Positions 1 to 7,398 of a DNA stretch of 19,962 nucleotides are shown piece after piece. How positions within the stretch are numbered: position 1 is the stretch's first letter; every line of letters begins with the position of its first letter. Location of the stretch: positions 1 to 19,962 of the forward strand of contig JALGTI010000011.1 of the NCBI GenBank assembly GCA_029821455.1, given 5' to 3'. Position numbers and translations under genes: made by a program. The stretch comes from Candidatus Zipacnadia bacterium. GTDB taxonomy: Bacteria > Armatimonadota > Zipacnadia > Zipacnadales > Zipacnadaceae. A model generated the notes under the pieces. The model had not been told where the DNA came from. It ran no database searches and saw only the letters and a program-made list of their open reading frames with translations.

Positions 1-2
1 AG

Positions 3-317
3 GACGCGACCGGGCAGGTTGAGGTGAAATACACCTTGAGTCTGAGAGCCCTGAACGCAGATACGGGCGATGCCATCGAACAGTTTATGGCCACCCTACA
101 GCCCACGCTGGAGTCTGCCGAGCCGATCATCGTGTCCAGCGACCCTGCGGGACTGCTGAAGGTGGTCCTCACGGAATTCGTTTTCACTGCACAGGGCAAA
201 GGATTCTGGGCCCCTTACGAGGTGACTGTGGAGGCGGAGGGATATGAGGCGGCCGCGTTGCGGTTCGCAATGGACGAACCGATGACAGCCGTGGCAGAAC
301 TTAAGCCAAAGCAGTAA
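3..317 (+). CDS. C-terminal end of a beta-rich protein, cut by the window edge
   Basis: The frame is open from the first complete codon (base 3) to TAA at 315-317. A GTG at 24 could be a start, but the codons before it also read as plausible protein (DATGQVE) and no convincing Shine-Dalgarno site precedes it, so I treat the gene as truncated by the window. The visible 104 residues alternate short hydrophobic strands and turns, ending in YEVTVEAEGYEAAALRF and then an acidic/proline tail. That pattern (strand, 'GY' turn, strand, Leu-Pro end) resembles carboxypeptidase-regulatory-like or Ig-like beta-sandwich domains often found at the ends of secreted proteins. This is a fold-level guess only. 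It lies 34 bases before the next gene on the same strand and may share its transcript. Confidence 0.5.
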   Translation, partial: DATGQVEVKYTLSLRALNADTGDAIEQFMATLQPTLESAEPIIVSSDPAGLLKVVLTEFVFTAQGKGFWAPYEVTVEAEGYEAAALRFAMDEPMTAVAELKPKQ

Positions 318-351
318 GCACGCGCACTACAACAACAGGAGGTAGTATCGT

Positions 352-1125
352 GTGAACGATTCATTTGATGACCTGAAGAACGGTGTCGTGCTGGCAGAGC
401 TGGGTGGGCATGGAGACGGGCCGTACTGTGCAAAGCACGGTACAGGTGCGGCTCTCGTGGTGCTGGGAACCTACATAGTGGATCCCGGCGATGCGGTCCC
501 CTATGACCCAGCCTTTGTCTTCAAGCCCGGCCGGGACAGCTATGCAGATTATCTGCGGGAGCATATCGCAGCGGCGCGGGCAAGTGGCGCTGCCGTCGGC
601 GTCAGTGTTATCAGCGTGAACCTGGATGACACGATTGATTTCCTGCTGGCGGCCGAAGAGGCAGGAGTTGATTATGTCTCTCTTTGCTTGCACTCGGTAA
701 TGGAGATGTTTGTCAGTGTCGGCTTGAGCTCTGCGCTCCTGCGCCGCGAGAATTGGGGTCGCCTGCGCGAGCATCTGTCAGCCTGCCTTGAGGCCCTGGA
801 GGGGCCGTTCATCCCGAAGATGGGCATTGGATGGGCGCCGGATGATGTGGAAGCTGTGGCTGAGATGGTGGACGTGGGGGTCAGCATCATTCATGCCAAC
901 GTGGGAGATGCAGCGAGCGACAGCGGCGCGGATGTGATCCGGCGATTGAAAAGGTACGGCATGTTCCTCATCGCAGGCGGTGGGATTAAGACGGCACAGG
1001 ACGCGCGGCGAGTACTTGAGGTAGGCGCGGATGCGGTGGCGATTGGCACGGCGGCGATGGATGACCCCGGTCTATGTGGCCACATCCAGGCGGCCCTGCG
1101 TGATATGCCGCCCTGCAAAGCTTAG
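352..1125 (+). CDS. DUS/DHOD-like TIM-barrel protein, probably FMN-binding
   Basis: 257 residues starting at GTG 352, chosen because a strong Shine-Dalgarno AGGAGG lies at 338-343 with good spacing. The protein reads as a single beta/alpha barrel: an N-terminal Gly-rich strand (AELGGHGDGPYCAKHG), then LVVLGTYIVDP, VGVSVISVN, VDYVSLCLH, FIPKMGIGWAP, VSIIHANVG and a C-terminal phosphate-binding pair IAGGGIKT ... AVAIGTAAMDDP. The GGG/IGT pair near the C-terminus is typical of FMN-binding barrels related to tRNA-dihydrouridine synthase and dihydroorotate dehydrogenase, and the N-terminus resembles DUS-like proteins of methanogens. At 257 residues it is shorter than true Dus proteins and lacks their helical C-terminal tRNA-binding domain, so tRNA modification is not implied. 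The substrate is unknown. It is followed by convergent genes. Confidence 0.6.
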   Translation: MNDSFDDLKNGVVLAELGGHGDGPYCAKHGTGAALVVLGTYIVDPGDAVPYDPAFVFKPGRDSYADYLREHIAAARASGAAVGVSVISVNLDDTIDFLLAAEEAGVDYVSLCLHSVMEMFVSVGLSSALLRRENWGRLREHLSACLEALEGPFIPKMGIGWAPDDVEAVAEMVDVGVSIIHANVGDAASDSGADVIRRLKRYGMFLIAGGGIKTAQDARRVLEVGADAVAIGTAAMDDPGLCGHIQAALRDMPPCKA

Positions 1126-1208
1126 AGAGTAAGCCTATTGGACAATGTGACTACGGCCTGGCTACTGTCATAGTACGTCGCACCTGTGTGAGTGTCTACT
1201 GGTGGATG

Positions 1209-1829
1209 CTACAGCATATTCGTATCCACGAGGCCGTGGGAAGTGCCGCCCTCTCTGATGCGGGCGGGGCCAACAGCCTTGATTAACCACCAATACTGGC
1301 TGCCAGTCCCGCTTATGTAGATCTCAATTTTGAGGGTGTCAAATGTGCCCAGTGGCACCGTGATTCTCTGTTCCCCCACGACAGTGAAAGTGTATGTCAG
1401 GGGTCCTATCGGCACACCGTTGGCGTAAAGGTGCGTGTCGCAATAGGTGGTCTCTTCGGCCATCATCATGTTGGAATAGAACACCGGCGGGTCCAGCACA
1501 TAGGATGTGTGTGTGCTCGGGTCGTACCAGCCGAAGTAGTACAGGCCGTCATAGCGGGGCCGATAGTAGTTGACCTCGGTCGAGCCGTTCTCGTAGATAA
1601 CCGGATAGCACAACTCTCCACCGAACCACTCCCGCGCACCCACCGTCATACTCCATTCGTCGCTGGTGCCGGCCACGCGGAACGTCCAGCCGTTACCTGT
1701 GTCAATGGGCCAATAGTCGGTGATATCGTAGGTCTTCCACTCGGGGATGACGATAGTACCCGCGCAGCCGGAGAGGAGGATGGTTGCTACTACCAGACAT
1801 GTCAGCGTGTATCGGTTGTAGTGTCCCAT
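1209..1829 (-). CDS. Putative lipoprotein of unknown function
   Basis: 206 residues from ATG at 1829. This start is preferred over an upstream in-frame ATG at 1937 because GGGAGG lies just before it and because it begins directly with a lipoprotein signal: basic N-region (MGHYNRY), hydrophobic stretch, and lipobox LLSGC with the modified cysteine at residue 22. The mature part is rich in Trp, Tyr and Thr (WPIDTGNGWTFRV, YYRPRYDGLYYFGWYD, TVPLGTFDTLKIEIY), suggesting an all-beta protein exposed on a membrane surface. The phrase 'PLGTFDT' followed by an alternating strand is common in secreted beta proteins of environmental bacteria. I do not recognise the family. A short AT-rich inverted repeat (1847-1852 / 1860-1865) lies in its upstream region. 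Confidence 0.65.
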   Translation of the reverse strand: MGHYNRYTLTCLVVATILLSGCAGTIVIPEWKTYDITDYWPIDTGNGWTFRVAGTSDEWSMTVGAREWFGGELCYPVIYENGSTEVNYYRPRYDGLYYFGWYDPSTHTSYVLDPPVFYSNMMMAEETTYCDTHLYANGVPIGPLTYTFTVVGEQRITVPLGTFDTLKIEIYISGTGSQYWWLIKAVGPARIREGGTSHGLVDTNML

Positions 1830-1902
1830 TGCAATGCCTCCCTTCACTACTATCAGACATAGTAGAATGCCAAAAGGTTCCATAATCCTGCAAACAAATG
1901 CA

Positions 1903-1932
1903 CCCCGACTGCCTTGCATAACGCAACCGGGG
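1903..1932 (-). terminator. Possible intrinsic terminator after the beta-propeller gene
   Basis: On the minus strand, downstream of the stop at 1959, a two-part stem can form: CCCCG (1928-1932) with CGGGG (1903-1907), and TTGC with GCAA (1914-1917 / 1923-1926), separated by an asymmetric internal loop. It is followed by the moderately T-rich ATTTGTTTG. The stem is imperfect, so this is tentative. Confidence 0.3.
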
Positions 1933-1958
1933 GGCACTGCTGCGATACCATTGGCTTA

Positions 1959-3026
1959 CTACTTGGGCACACACTTGTACATGATGCAGCGGGCGCTATC
2001 GGTCTCCCCGGTCCAAACCGTGCCGTCGGCAGTCACCGTCATCCCGTGGAAGTAGCACATTTCATATTGCTCGGTGACGGCTCCAAAGTCATCGAACAGG
2101 CCGGTTTTCGGGTCGTAAGAGACCAGGTGCATAACAGGAAAGCCGGCGGTTATGTAGATCTTGCCATCGGGCCCCTCGGCCATTCCGGTCATACGCGGCA
2201 GCCCCAGCGGCTTGCCCAGGTAGGTCAGGTCGCCGGTCTGCGGCTCAATCTTGAAGAACATCCCCAGCCCTGCTTCGCCGCCATAGACCGTCCCATCGCT
2301 AGCCAGGCACATGCTGTCCATCCCCCAGTTGACGCTATCGGCGGCCGGCAGCTCCTCAAAGACCAGCGGCGTATCGGTGCGGATTAGCTTCTGCTGGGCA
2401 TAATCGAACTTCAGGAGATAGAACTTCGCCTTGCCGCTGGGGCCGACCAGCGTCCGCCACGCCCCCCAACAGTTGCCCAGCAGGTCGGCCTGGATATTGT
2501 GAGTGCTTGGGTACGGCCCCAGCTTGCCCCAGTCTCTCATGTCCCCGGTGTTGATATTGTATGACCAGAAGTGATAGTCAGGGATGACTTGGCCATAGAT
2601 CATTCCCTGCTCCGGAGCGATGGTCATCGCGTGGATACCCGACATTGGCACCGGGATGCCGTAGTCTTCAATCTCACCGGTCTGTGTGTCATAGGTCCAC
2701 AGATGCCCGCCGGGGAAGGTGGTGAAGTCGAATTCCGGTGGCGAAGCATCCGCCACATTGATATTCTGGCCGATCCACAGCTTGCCATCCATCCCCACGC
2801 ACAGCGCGTTGTGGATTTTGTCCAGCGTCGCGTCGTAGTCGCCCTCAATCTTGTAGATGGGCCCGCAGTCACGGTATTCATTGGTATCCGGATCCAACTC
2901 CACCAGCACATTGGTCTTGGCCGTCAGGCCAACATAGATCTTGCCGTTGAGGCCTTCCTTGACCGCTGTGACTGCTACGGCTCTGTTTGTCTCAATTGGT
3001 ATTGCTGTAACTTCGAAGTCTTTCAT
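1959..3026 (-). CDS. Seven-bladed beta-propeller protein (NHL/SMP-30/Vgb-like)
   Basis: 355 residues from ATG at 3026, preceded by AAGGA about ten bases upstream. Seven repeats can be read, each starting with a 'GK-I/L/V-Y/W' strand and ending in a polar turn plus D/Y-G: NGKIYVGLT, DGKLWIGQN, QGMIYGQVI, LGNCWGAWR, DGTVYGGEA, DGKIYITAG and DGTVWTGET. Most blades also carry a 'YDxxTGxxxDxG' element (YDTQTGEIEDYG, YDPKTGLFDDFG). This spacing is characteristic of soluble propellers of the NHL, SMP-30/gluconolactonase and virginiamycin B lyase types. There is no signal peptide, so it is probably cytoplasmic. Whether it is an enzyme or a binding scaffold cannot be told from the sequence. It lies between a lipoprotein gene and an aldo/keto reductase remnant, so a role in sugar or lactone metabolism is possible but unsupported. 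Confidence 0.7.
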   Translation of the reverse strand: MKDFEVTAIPIETNRAVAVTAVKEGLNGKIYVGLTAKTNVLVELDPDTNEYRDCGPIYKIEGDYDATLDKIHNALCVGMDGKLWIGQNINVADASPPEFDFTTFPGGHLWTYDTQTGEIEDYGIPVPMSGIHAMTIAPEQGMIYGQVIPDYHFWSYNINTGDMRDWGKLGPYPSTHNIQADLLGNCWGAWRTLVGPSGKAKFYLLKFDYAQQKLIRTDTPLVFEELPAADSVNWGMDSMCLASDGTVYGGEAGLGMFFKIEPQTGDLTYLGKPLGLPRMTGMAEGPDGKIYITAGFPVMHLVSYDPKTGLFDDFGAVTEQYEMCYFHGMTVTADGTVWTGETDSARCIMYKCVPK

Positions 3027-3088
3027 TTGTAATCAATTCCTTCAGGTCCGTGGGTTACGCTTCCAACCCGACGCTGACCTTTGTGTCA

Positions 3089-3511
3089 TTAATGTGTTTG
3101 CCGGTACTTTTCAATCAAAGGCACATAGGTCGTGTAAATGTGGCTCAGATATCTTGGGATGTCAACAGCATGTGGGCACGGGGCCCGGCACTCGTCTGCC
3201 AACTCGCAGTTCAAGCACTGTGCTGTGGTCTGAACACTCTCACCCCAGCCGCGCTCCATCATCGCCTGGGCAGTCGCTGCGCCGTCCTTGGAGGCGGTGA
3301 ACACCTCGTCGCGCTGTCCCTTCACGGCCGGTCCCAGACGGGCACGGCAGTCCGTGTAGCCCCTGGCCGTATCGAAGTAGTTGATGTCCTCGTCAATGGC
3401 GTACTTCTAAAGGGCGATGCCCTCCTCGTCTGAGCAACGCATCATTGGGATGCCGCCCATGCCAATTATGGAGACCTCAAGTCCGGTCCTGCCTAGCATT
3501 TGCTTCTGCAT
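3089..3511 (-). pseudogene. Decayed aldo/keto reductase with C-terminal 4Fe-4S motif
   Basis: Reading the minus strand from ATG at 3511 gives MQKQMLGRTGLEVSIIGMGG, the classic start of an aldo/keto reductase. At codon 35 there is an in-frame TAG, after which the frame continues with AIDEDINYFDTARGYTD, the family's second strand with the catalytic Asp-Tyr region, and KGQRDEVFTASKD. Then, without a frameshift, the sequence jumps to the C-terminal cluster CLNCELADECRAPCPHAVDIP seen in ferredoxin-type aldo/keto reductases (COG1453 group), ending at TAA 3089. Roughly 200 residues of barrel that normally lie between these parts are absent. An internal stop plus a large in-frame deletion marks it as a pseudogene. 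The 78-residue open frame from GTG 3325 carries four or more cysteines and could still be translated, but it has no catalytic part. Confidence 0.85.
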
Positions 3512-3600
3512 TCTGTTTTCACATCACTTTGAATCGAGATTGTCGTGTGTCTTGACCCGGCGTTGTGGCGTATATGCGTCACGCGCTGGCAAAGTCCTCC

Positions 3601-4656
3601 TCACCGGCTGAATCTTATCTGCAAAATATCCCCGTCCTGCACCACGTACTCTCTGCCCTCCACGCGCATCAGGTTCTGCTTCTTTACCTCGGACATTGAT
3701 CCGGCCCTATCAAGCACCTCGAATGGTATCACCTCGGCCCGGATGAAGCCCTGCTCCATATCACTATGCACCTTGCCGGCCGCCTCTGGCGCGGTTGCGC
3801 CAGCGGAGACAGTCCAGGCCCGGGCCTCGTTCTCGTTGACGGTGAAGAAGGTGATGATGTCCAGCAGGTCATAGGCCGCCTTGATAAGGCGCTCCCGCGC
3901 CGGCTCTATGAAGCCGTAGGCACCCAGGAACTCCTGCTGCTCGTCCTCAGGCAGTTCTGCCAGCTCCTCGGCCAGTTCCGCGCACACTGTCACATACGCC
4001 AGGCCGGTCTCCTCGGCCAGTTGTCGAGCGCCTGTTGCTTGTTGGGCCTCGGTATCATCCTCGGCGATGTTCAGCACCACCAGCAGCGGCTTGAGCGTCA
4101 GCAGTGCAAAGCCCCGTAGCAGCTTCGCCTCGTCCTCGGCAAGCTCCAGTTCCCGCACCTGGCCATTTTTGGCCACGTGCTCCCGTACCCGTTCCAGCAC
4201 GCTCAGTTCCCACTCCTCGTGGACCTCGCGTTTGCTGCCCTTGTCTTTGATGCGCTTGCTGCGTCCCTCCACAATCCCCAGATCGGTCAGCGACATCTCA
4301 AGCAGAACCGTCTCCAGGTCTGAACGCGGGTCCAACTCGGCACCGGTGTGGTCCAGATCCCCAAAGCACTGCACCACTACAGCGAAGGCATCGGCATCAC
4401 CGGCCACCTTGACCAGGTGCAGCTCGTCATCGGCTGACGTGCCGTCCTTGACCGCCAGTAGGTCGAGCACCGTCAGCTCCGCGTACGTCATCTTTTTCGG
4501 CTGGCAGATTTCGAAGATGCGGTCCAGACGGCGGTCTTGCACGTGGACGGTGGCAATTCCATCCCCACCATGATGGCTAGCATCACTCTGTCGGGTCAAC
4601 ACTCGAAAGACCGTGCTCTTGCCGCTTCCTGGCAAACCCACCAGACCTATCTTCAC
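3601..4656 (-). CDS. Divergent YchF/OLA1-type P-loop ATPase with TGS-like C-terminus
   Basis: 351 residues from GTG 4656, with GAGGAGGGGG just upstream. The P-loop is GLPGSGKST (residues 7-15). The NxxE motif of YchF/Obg-like ATPases, which favours ATP over GTP, is NIAE (196-199). The C-terminal part (about 265-351) follows the YchF TGS/DUF933 domain closely: FFTVNENEARAWTV, APEAAGKVHSDMEQGFIRAE and REYVVQDGDILQIRF. A coiled-coil-like charged stretch (about 125-180) sits in the expected place. The switch region is unusual: the family has DIAG followed by a Gly/Lys-rich loop, whereas here it is DLLA (65-68) followed by an acidic loop. Canonical YchF has about 363 residues and binds ribosomes; this protein is probably a distant paralogue, so I withhold the symbol ychF. 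Confidence 0.8.
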   Translation of the reverse strand: MKIGLVGLPGSGKSTVFRVLTRQSDASHHGGDGIATVHVQDRRLDRIFEICQPKKMTYAELTVLDLLAVKDGTSADDELHLVKVAGDADAFAVVVQCFGDLDHTGAELDPRSDLETVLLEMSLTDLGIVEGRSKRIKDKGSKREVHEEWELSVLERVREHVAKNGQVRELELAEDEAKLLRGFALLTLKPLLVVLNIAEDDTEAQQATGARQLAEETGLAYVTVCAELAEELAELPEDEQQEFLGAYGFIEPARERLIKAAYDLLDIITFFTVNENEARAWTVSAGATAPEAAGKVHSDMEQGFIRAEVIPFEVLDRAGSMSEVKKQNLMRVEGREYVVQDGDILQIRFSR

Positions 4657-4731
4657 AATGCCCCCTCCTCAAAGGCTATCCGTGCGACAGGCATCCTCGC
4701 CCGTCGCCGGTGCCGGTGTGCGTGTCAATAT

Positions 4732-4753
4732 GGACAGGCAAGGATGCCTGTCC
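4732..4753. repeat. Perfect 9-bp inverted repeat with a nearby third copy
   Basis: GGACAGGCA (4732-4740), a four-base loop AGGA, and TGCCTGTCC (4745-4753) form a perfect hairpin that touches the stop codon of the dipeptidase gene. A third copy of the core, GACAGGCATCCT, lies at 4686-4697 and is the exact reverse complement of 4741-4752, so two alternative hairpins are possible within 70 bases. No T-run follows on either strand, so a simple intrinsic terminator is unlikely. It may be a dispersed intergenic palindrome or a transcript-stabilising hairpin. Confidence 0.6.
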
Positions 4754-5760
4754 TACGGGAATGACGACACCATAACTTCCTTATAAACCCGGAGGAAGTT
4801 CCCACCCAGCACTTTCAAAATCGTGTCGTGGCTGTGACCCCGGTCCAGCAGGCCCTGCGTCACCTCAACTACCTGCGTTACTGAGCCTGGTATTGTTACA
4901 GGGCCACAGCCATCGAAGTCGCTACCAATCCCAACGTGATCGGGCCCAATCAGGTCAATTGCATAGTCGAAGTGGTCGAGCAGGCGCTCGAGGGTTGGCT
5001 CCTTCTCGTCAATGAAGAGTGGATAGAAGGCCATCCCGAAGACACCGCCGCAGTCCCGCAGTGCCTTGAGCTGGTCGTCGGTTAAGTTGCGCCAGTGGCC
5101 ACACTCTGAGAAGACGTTCCCGTGGCTGAAGATGACCGGCTTTGTGGACAGGGCGACAGCCTCGAAGAAGGTAGAGTCATACGTATGGGCCAGGTCCACG
5201 ACGATGCCGAGGCGGTTGCACTCAGGCACCACTTCACGTCCGAAGTCGGTCAGGCCCGGCCATTTCTCGGCCGCCTTACGGTCCTCGAGGCTGCAATGCT
5301 CGAACGGGCTTTGCATCATCTGGCAAGCGCCGCGCTCCCCGTGCACGAGATTAGCCACGCGCAGGCCCAGTCTGTGGAACATCCGCAGGCCGGCCAGGTC
5401 CTCGCCGAACAACGTGCAGCTCTCAAGCTGCGGGACGATGCCCAGCTTGCCCTCAGCCTTGGCCGTCTCGATGTCGCTGCCCGTATCCACAAGCAGCACC
5501 ACATCGGGATGGTCGTCCACCATCCGGTGTATGCCATCCATCAGCCGCAAGCCACGCTGGAGGTCTACGTTGCCGCACATCGAGTTGATGGCGGTGAAGC
5601 CGCCCTCCAACAGCCGCGGCACATCGGCTTGCAGATTCTCGTCACGCGGCACCATATCCAGATCCAGCTTGCGCTCGTCGCGCTCGATCATAGTGTCACT
5701 GTGACCATCAATGATGATGGCCGACTTGTGTAACTGGGCGGCTTCGTCAGTGATTCTCAT
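4753..5760 (-). CDS. M19-family (renal dipeptidase-like) metallopeptidase
   Basis: 335 residues starting at ATG 5760, chosen over an in-frame ATG at 5793 because AGGAG lies about nine bases upstream and the family begins here. The binuclear zinc site of M19 peptidases can be followed in order: DGHSD (H20, D22), the bridging Glu in QLESC (E113), DLAH (H192), FSHGN (H213) and IGSDFDG (D281). The length fits the soluble bacterial members, which hydrolyse dipeptides, often with a D-residue at the C-terminal side, or related amide bonds. The usual 'LTH' segment reads NLVHGERGACQ, so the substrate pocket differs somewhat from the best known members. There is no signal peptide, hence probably cytoplasmic. 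It stands 96 bases before the YchF-like gene on the same strand. Confidence 0.88.
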   Translation of the reverse strand: MRITDEAAQLHKSAIIIDGHSDTMIERDERKLDLDMVPRDENLQADVPRLLEGGFTAINSMCGNVDLQRGLRLMDGIHRMVDDHPDVVLLVDTGSDIETAKAEGKLGIVPQLESCTLFGEDLAGLRMFHRLGLRVANLVHGERGACQMMQSPFEHCSLEDRKAAEKWPGLTDFGREVVPECNRLGIVVDLAHTYDSTFFEAVALSTKPVIFSHGNVFSECGHWRNLTDDQLKALRDCGGVFGMAFYPLFIDEKEPTLERLLDHFDYAIDLIGPDHVGIGSDFDGCGPVTIPGSVTQVVEVTQGLLDRGHSHDTILKVLGGNFLRVYKEVMVSSFP

Positions 5761-5861
5761 CTCATCCGCTCCTGAGTGGCTATGCCCTGGCAAGGTCTGG
5801 TGCAGGTGGCGGAGGATTCAACGCGGGGCAGGCAGCCTCCTTCTACAACGACGCTAAATGT

Positions 5862-5881
5862 GGGCGCGATGAATCACGCCC
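5862..5881 (-). terminator. Probable terminator hairpin after tsaC
   Basis: Thirteen bases beyond the tsaC stop, the minus-strand transcript can fold GGGCGTGAT against ATCGCGCCC, a nine-pair stem including one G-U pair with a very tight loop (in practice eight pairs or fewer). It is followed by ACATTTAG, which is only weakly T-rich. It separates the translation operon from the dipeptidase gene. Confidence 0.4.
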
Positions 5882-5894
5882 CTACCAATTGCGG

Positions 5895-6524
5895 TTAGAT
5901 GTCTATAGTCAGGGGGCCCTGACGGAGGATTTGTGGTGGCTGCTGGGTGAGATCAATTACCGTGGATGGTACGCCACCCGGGCAGGGCCCGGCGTCCACG
6001 ACCAGTTCAGTGCGGCCCGCAAGCTGCTGCAGCACTTCCTCCACAGTAGTTGTTACTGCCTGGCCACTGGTGTTAGCGCTAGTCACGGCCACAGGGAACG
6101 GGCAAGCAGCAAGTATCTGGCGGGCGAGTTTGTGGTCAGGCACTCGCACGCCGATGCTGGGCAGGCCGGCAGTAACGATGTCGGGGATGCTGTCACTTCT
6201 GGGCAGCACCATTGTCAGCGGGCCTGGCCAGTGCTGCTCGGCAAGCTCTTGGGCGATGGCGGGCACTTCACTGATTATGCTGGCCAGGTCGCTTGCGTCA
6301 GGTATGAGCACCGGCAGCGGATTGTGCTCGGGCCGGCCCTTGGCCGCATAGAGCGCCTCGATGGCCTCAGGAAGCAGGGCATGGGCGGCCAGGCCGTAGA
6401 CCGTATCGGTCGGGAATGCCACCAGGCCGCCGCCTTGTAGACAAGCGACAATGCACGCCAGTACGTCCTCGTCAGCACGATGGCCACTGATGACAATGGT
6501 CTGCGTCTCGCAGTCACGAGACAT
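5895..6524 (-). CDS. tsaC: L-threonylcarbamoyladenylate synthase (Sua5/YrdC/TsaC)
   Basis: 209 residues. The enzyme condenses threonine, bicarbonate and ATP to threonylcarbamoyl-AMP, the first step of the universal t6A37 modification of ANN-decoding tRNAs, in the cytoplasm. Family motifs appear in order: FPTDTVYGLA (residues 37-46), KGRPEHNPLPVLI with the conserved Lys/Arg (62-74), HWPGPLTMVL, IGVRVPDH, AVTSANTSG and PSTVIDL. The protein ends soon after, so it is the short YrdC/TsaC form without the extra Sua5 domain. Its ATG overlaps the end of prmC by 11 bases, implying translational coupling in the rpmE-DUF1385-prfA-prmC-tsaC operon. A hairpin after the stop probably ends the transcript. 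Confidence 0.95.
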   Translation of the reverse strand: MSRDCETQTIVISGHRADEDVLACIVACLQGGGLVAFPTDTVYGLAAHALLPEAIEALYAAKGRPEHNPLPVLIPDASDLASIISEVPAIAQELAEQHWPGPLTMVLPRSDSIPDIVTAGLPSIGVRVPDHKLARQILAACPFPVAVTSANTSGQAVTTTVEEVLQQLAGRTELVVDAGPCPGGVPSTVIDLTQQPPQILRQGPLTIDI

Positions 6525-7398
6525 AGGCGAGCACTATCCAATCAATCTCGGGATAATCCTGTTCCGTGCGAACAGTCCAGCCAGGCAAGGCTTTTGCCAC
6601 GAGTTTTCCGACCGCCTCCGCCATCCCAGCACCCACCTCGCAGGCGAACAGCCGCAGCGCAGGGAGTTCAGACAGGCGAGGAATGACGCGTTGATAGAAG
6701 CCAAGGCCGCTGCCGGACAAATCCACCAGCGCCTCACGGGGCTCCTGGTCGCGGACCTCAGTCTGCACACCAGGAATCTCTTCGGCACCGACATACGGCG
6801 GATTGGTGACTATCAGGTCCACCTGGTCAGCGACACCGGCCCTCCACAGCGGCTCCAGATCCGGGCCTTCCAGGAGCGTGATGCACCCTTGCAGGTTATG
6901 CGCGGTGACGTTTTCGTCGGCAAGTGACAGAGCCTCCCCGCTGACATCGGTGGCATAGATGCGCTCCAGGTGAGGCAGGTTAGCCGCTAGCGCGACGGCT
7001 AGCACACCGCTGCCGGTGCCGATGTCCGCAGCCACTGTTGGTGTCGGCTTGAGCTCTTGTGCAGTCTTGATGACTGCTTCGGCTAGTAGTTCAGTTTCCG
7101 GGCGCGGAATCAAGGCCCGCCGGTCACAGCCCAGTCGCAGACCCATAAAATCAGTATAGCCGACAATGTATTGAAGCGGCTGGCCGGCTACTCTGCGCCG
7201 GGTCAGGGCTTCGGCGGCGGATAGTTGGTCTTCTGTGACTGTCTGGGAGCGTTCAAGGGGCAGCCGGTTGAGATCGCCGGCAAAGAGGACTTCGGCCACA
7301 AGGCAGCGGGCATCAAATGTCGGGCACAATACACCAGCTTCGGCCAGCGTCGTCTCGACTCGCCGAACCACTTGCTCAGTGGTCGGATGGTTGCTCAT
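6514..7398 (-). CDS. prmC: Peptide chain release factor N5-glutamine methyltransferase
   Basis: 294 residues, close to the usual PrmC length. PrmC transfers methyl from S-adenosylmethionine to the Gln of the GGQ motif in release factors, raising termination efficiency. The N-terminal helical domain ends in the conserved QYIVGYTDFMGL segment, followed by IPRPETELL, SAM-binding motif I DIGTGSG (125-131), and the catalytic NPPY (199-202). The C-terminus EIDWIVLAYV fits the family's last strand (usual form D..G..R...). Its ATG overlaps the stop of prfA as ATGA (7395-7398), so enzyme and substrate RF1 are made from coupled reading frames. It overlaps tsaC at the other end. Confidence 0.96.
   Translation of the reverse strand: MSNHPTTEQVVRRVETTLAEAGVLCPTFDARCLVAEVLFAGDLNRLPLERSQTVTEDQLSAAEALTRRRVAGQPLQYIVGYTDFMGLRLGCDRRALIPRPETELLAEAVIKTAQELKPTPTVAADIGTGSGVLAVALAANLPHLERIYATDVSGEALSLADENVTAHNLQGCITLLEGPDLEPLWRAGVADQVDLIVTNPPYVGAEEIPGVQTEVRDQEPREALVDLSGSGLGFYQRVIPRLSELPALRLFACEVGAGMAEAVGKLVAKALPGWTVRTEQDYPEIDWIVLAYVS

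Noticed and set aside
3407..3409. In-frame TAG read as pyrrolysine or readthrough in the aldo/keto reductase
   Set aside because: The same gene also lacks most of its barrel, RF1 is present, and TAG is used as a normal stop elsewhere here (for example at 1123-1125).
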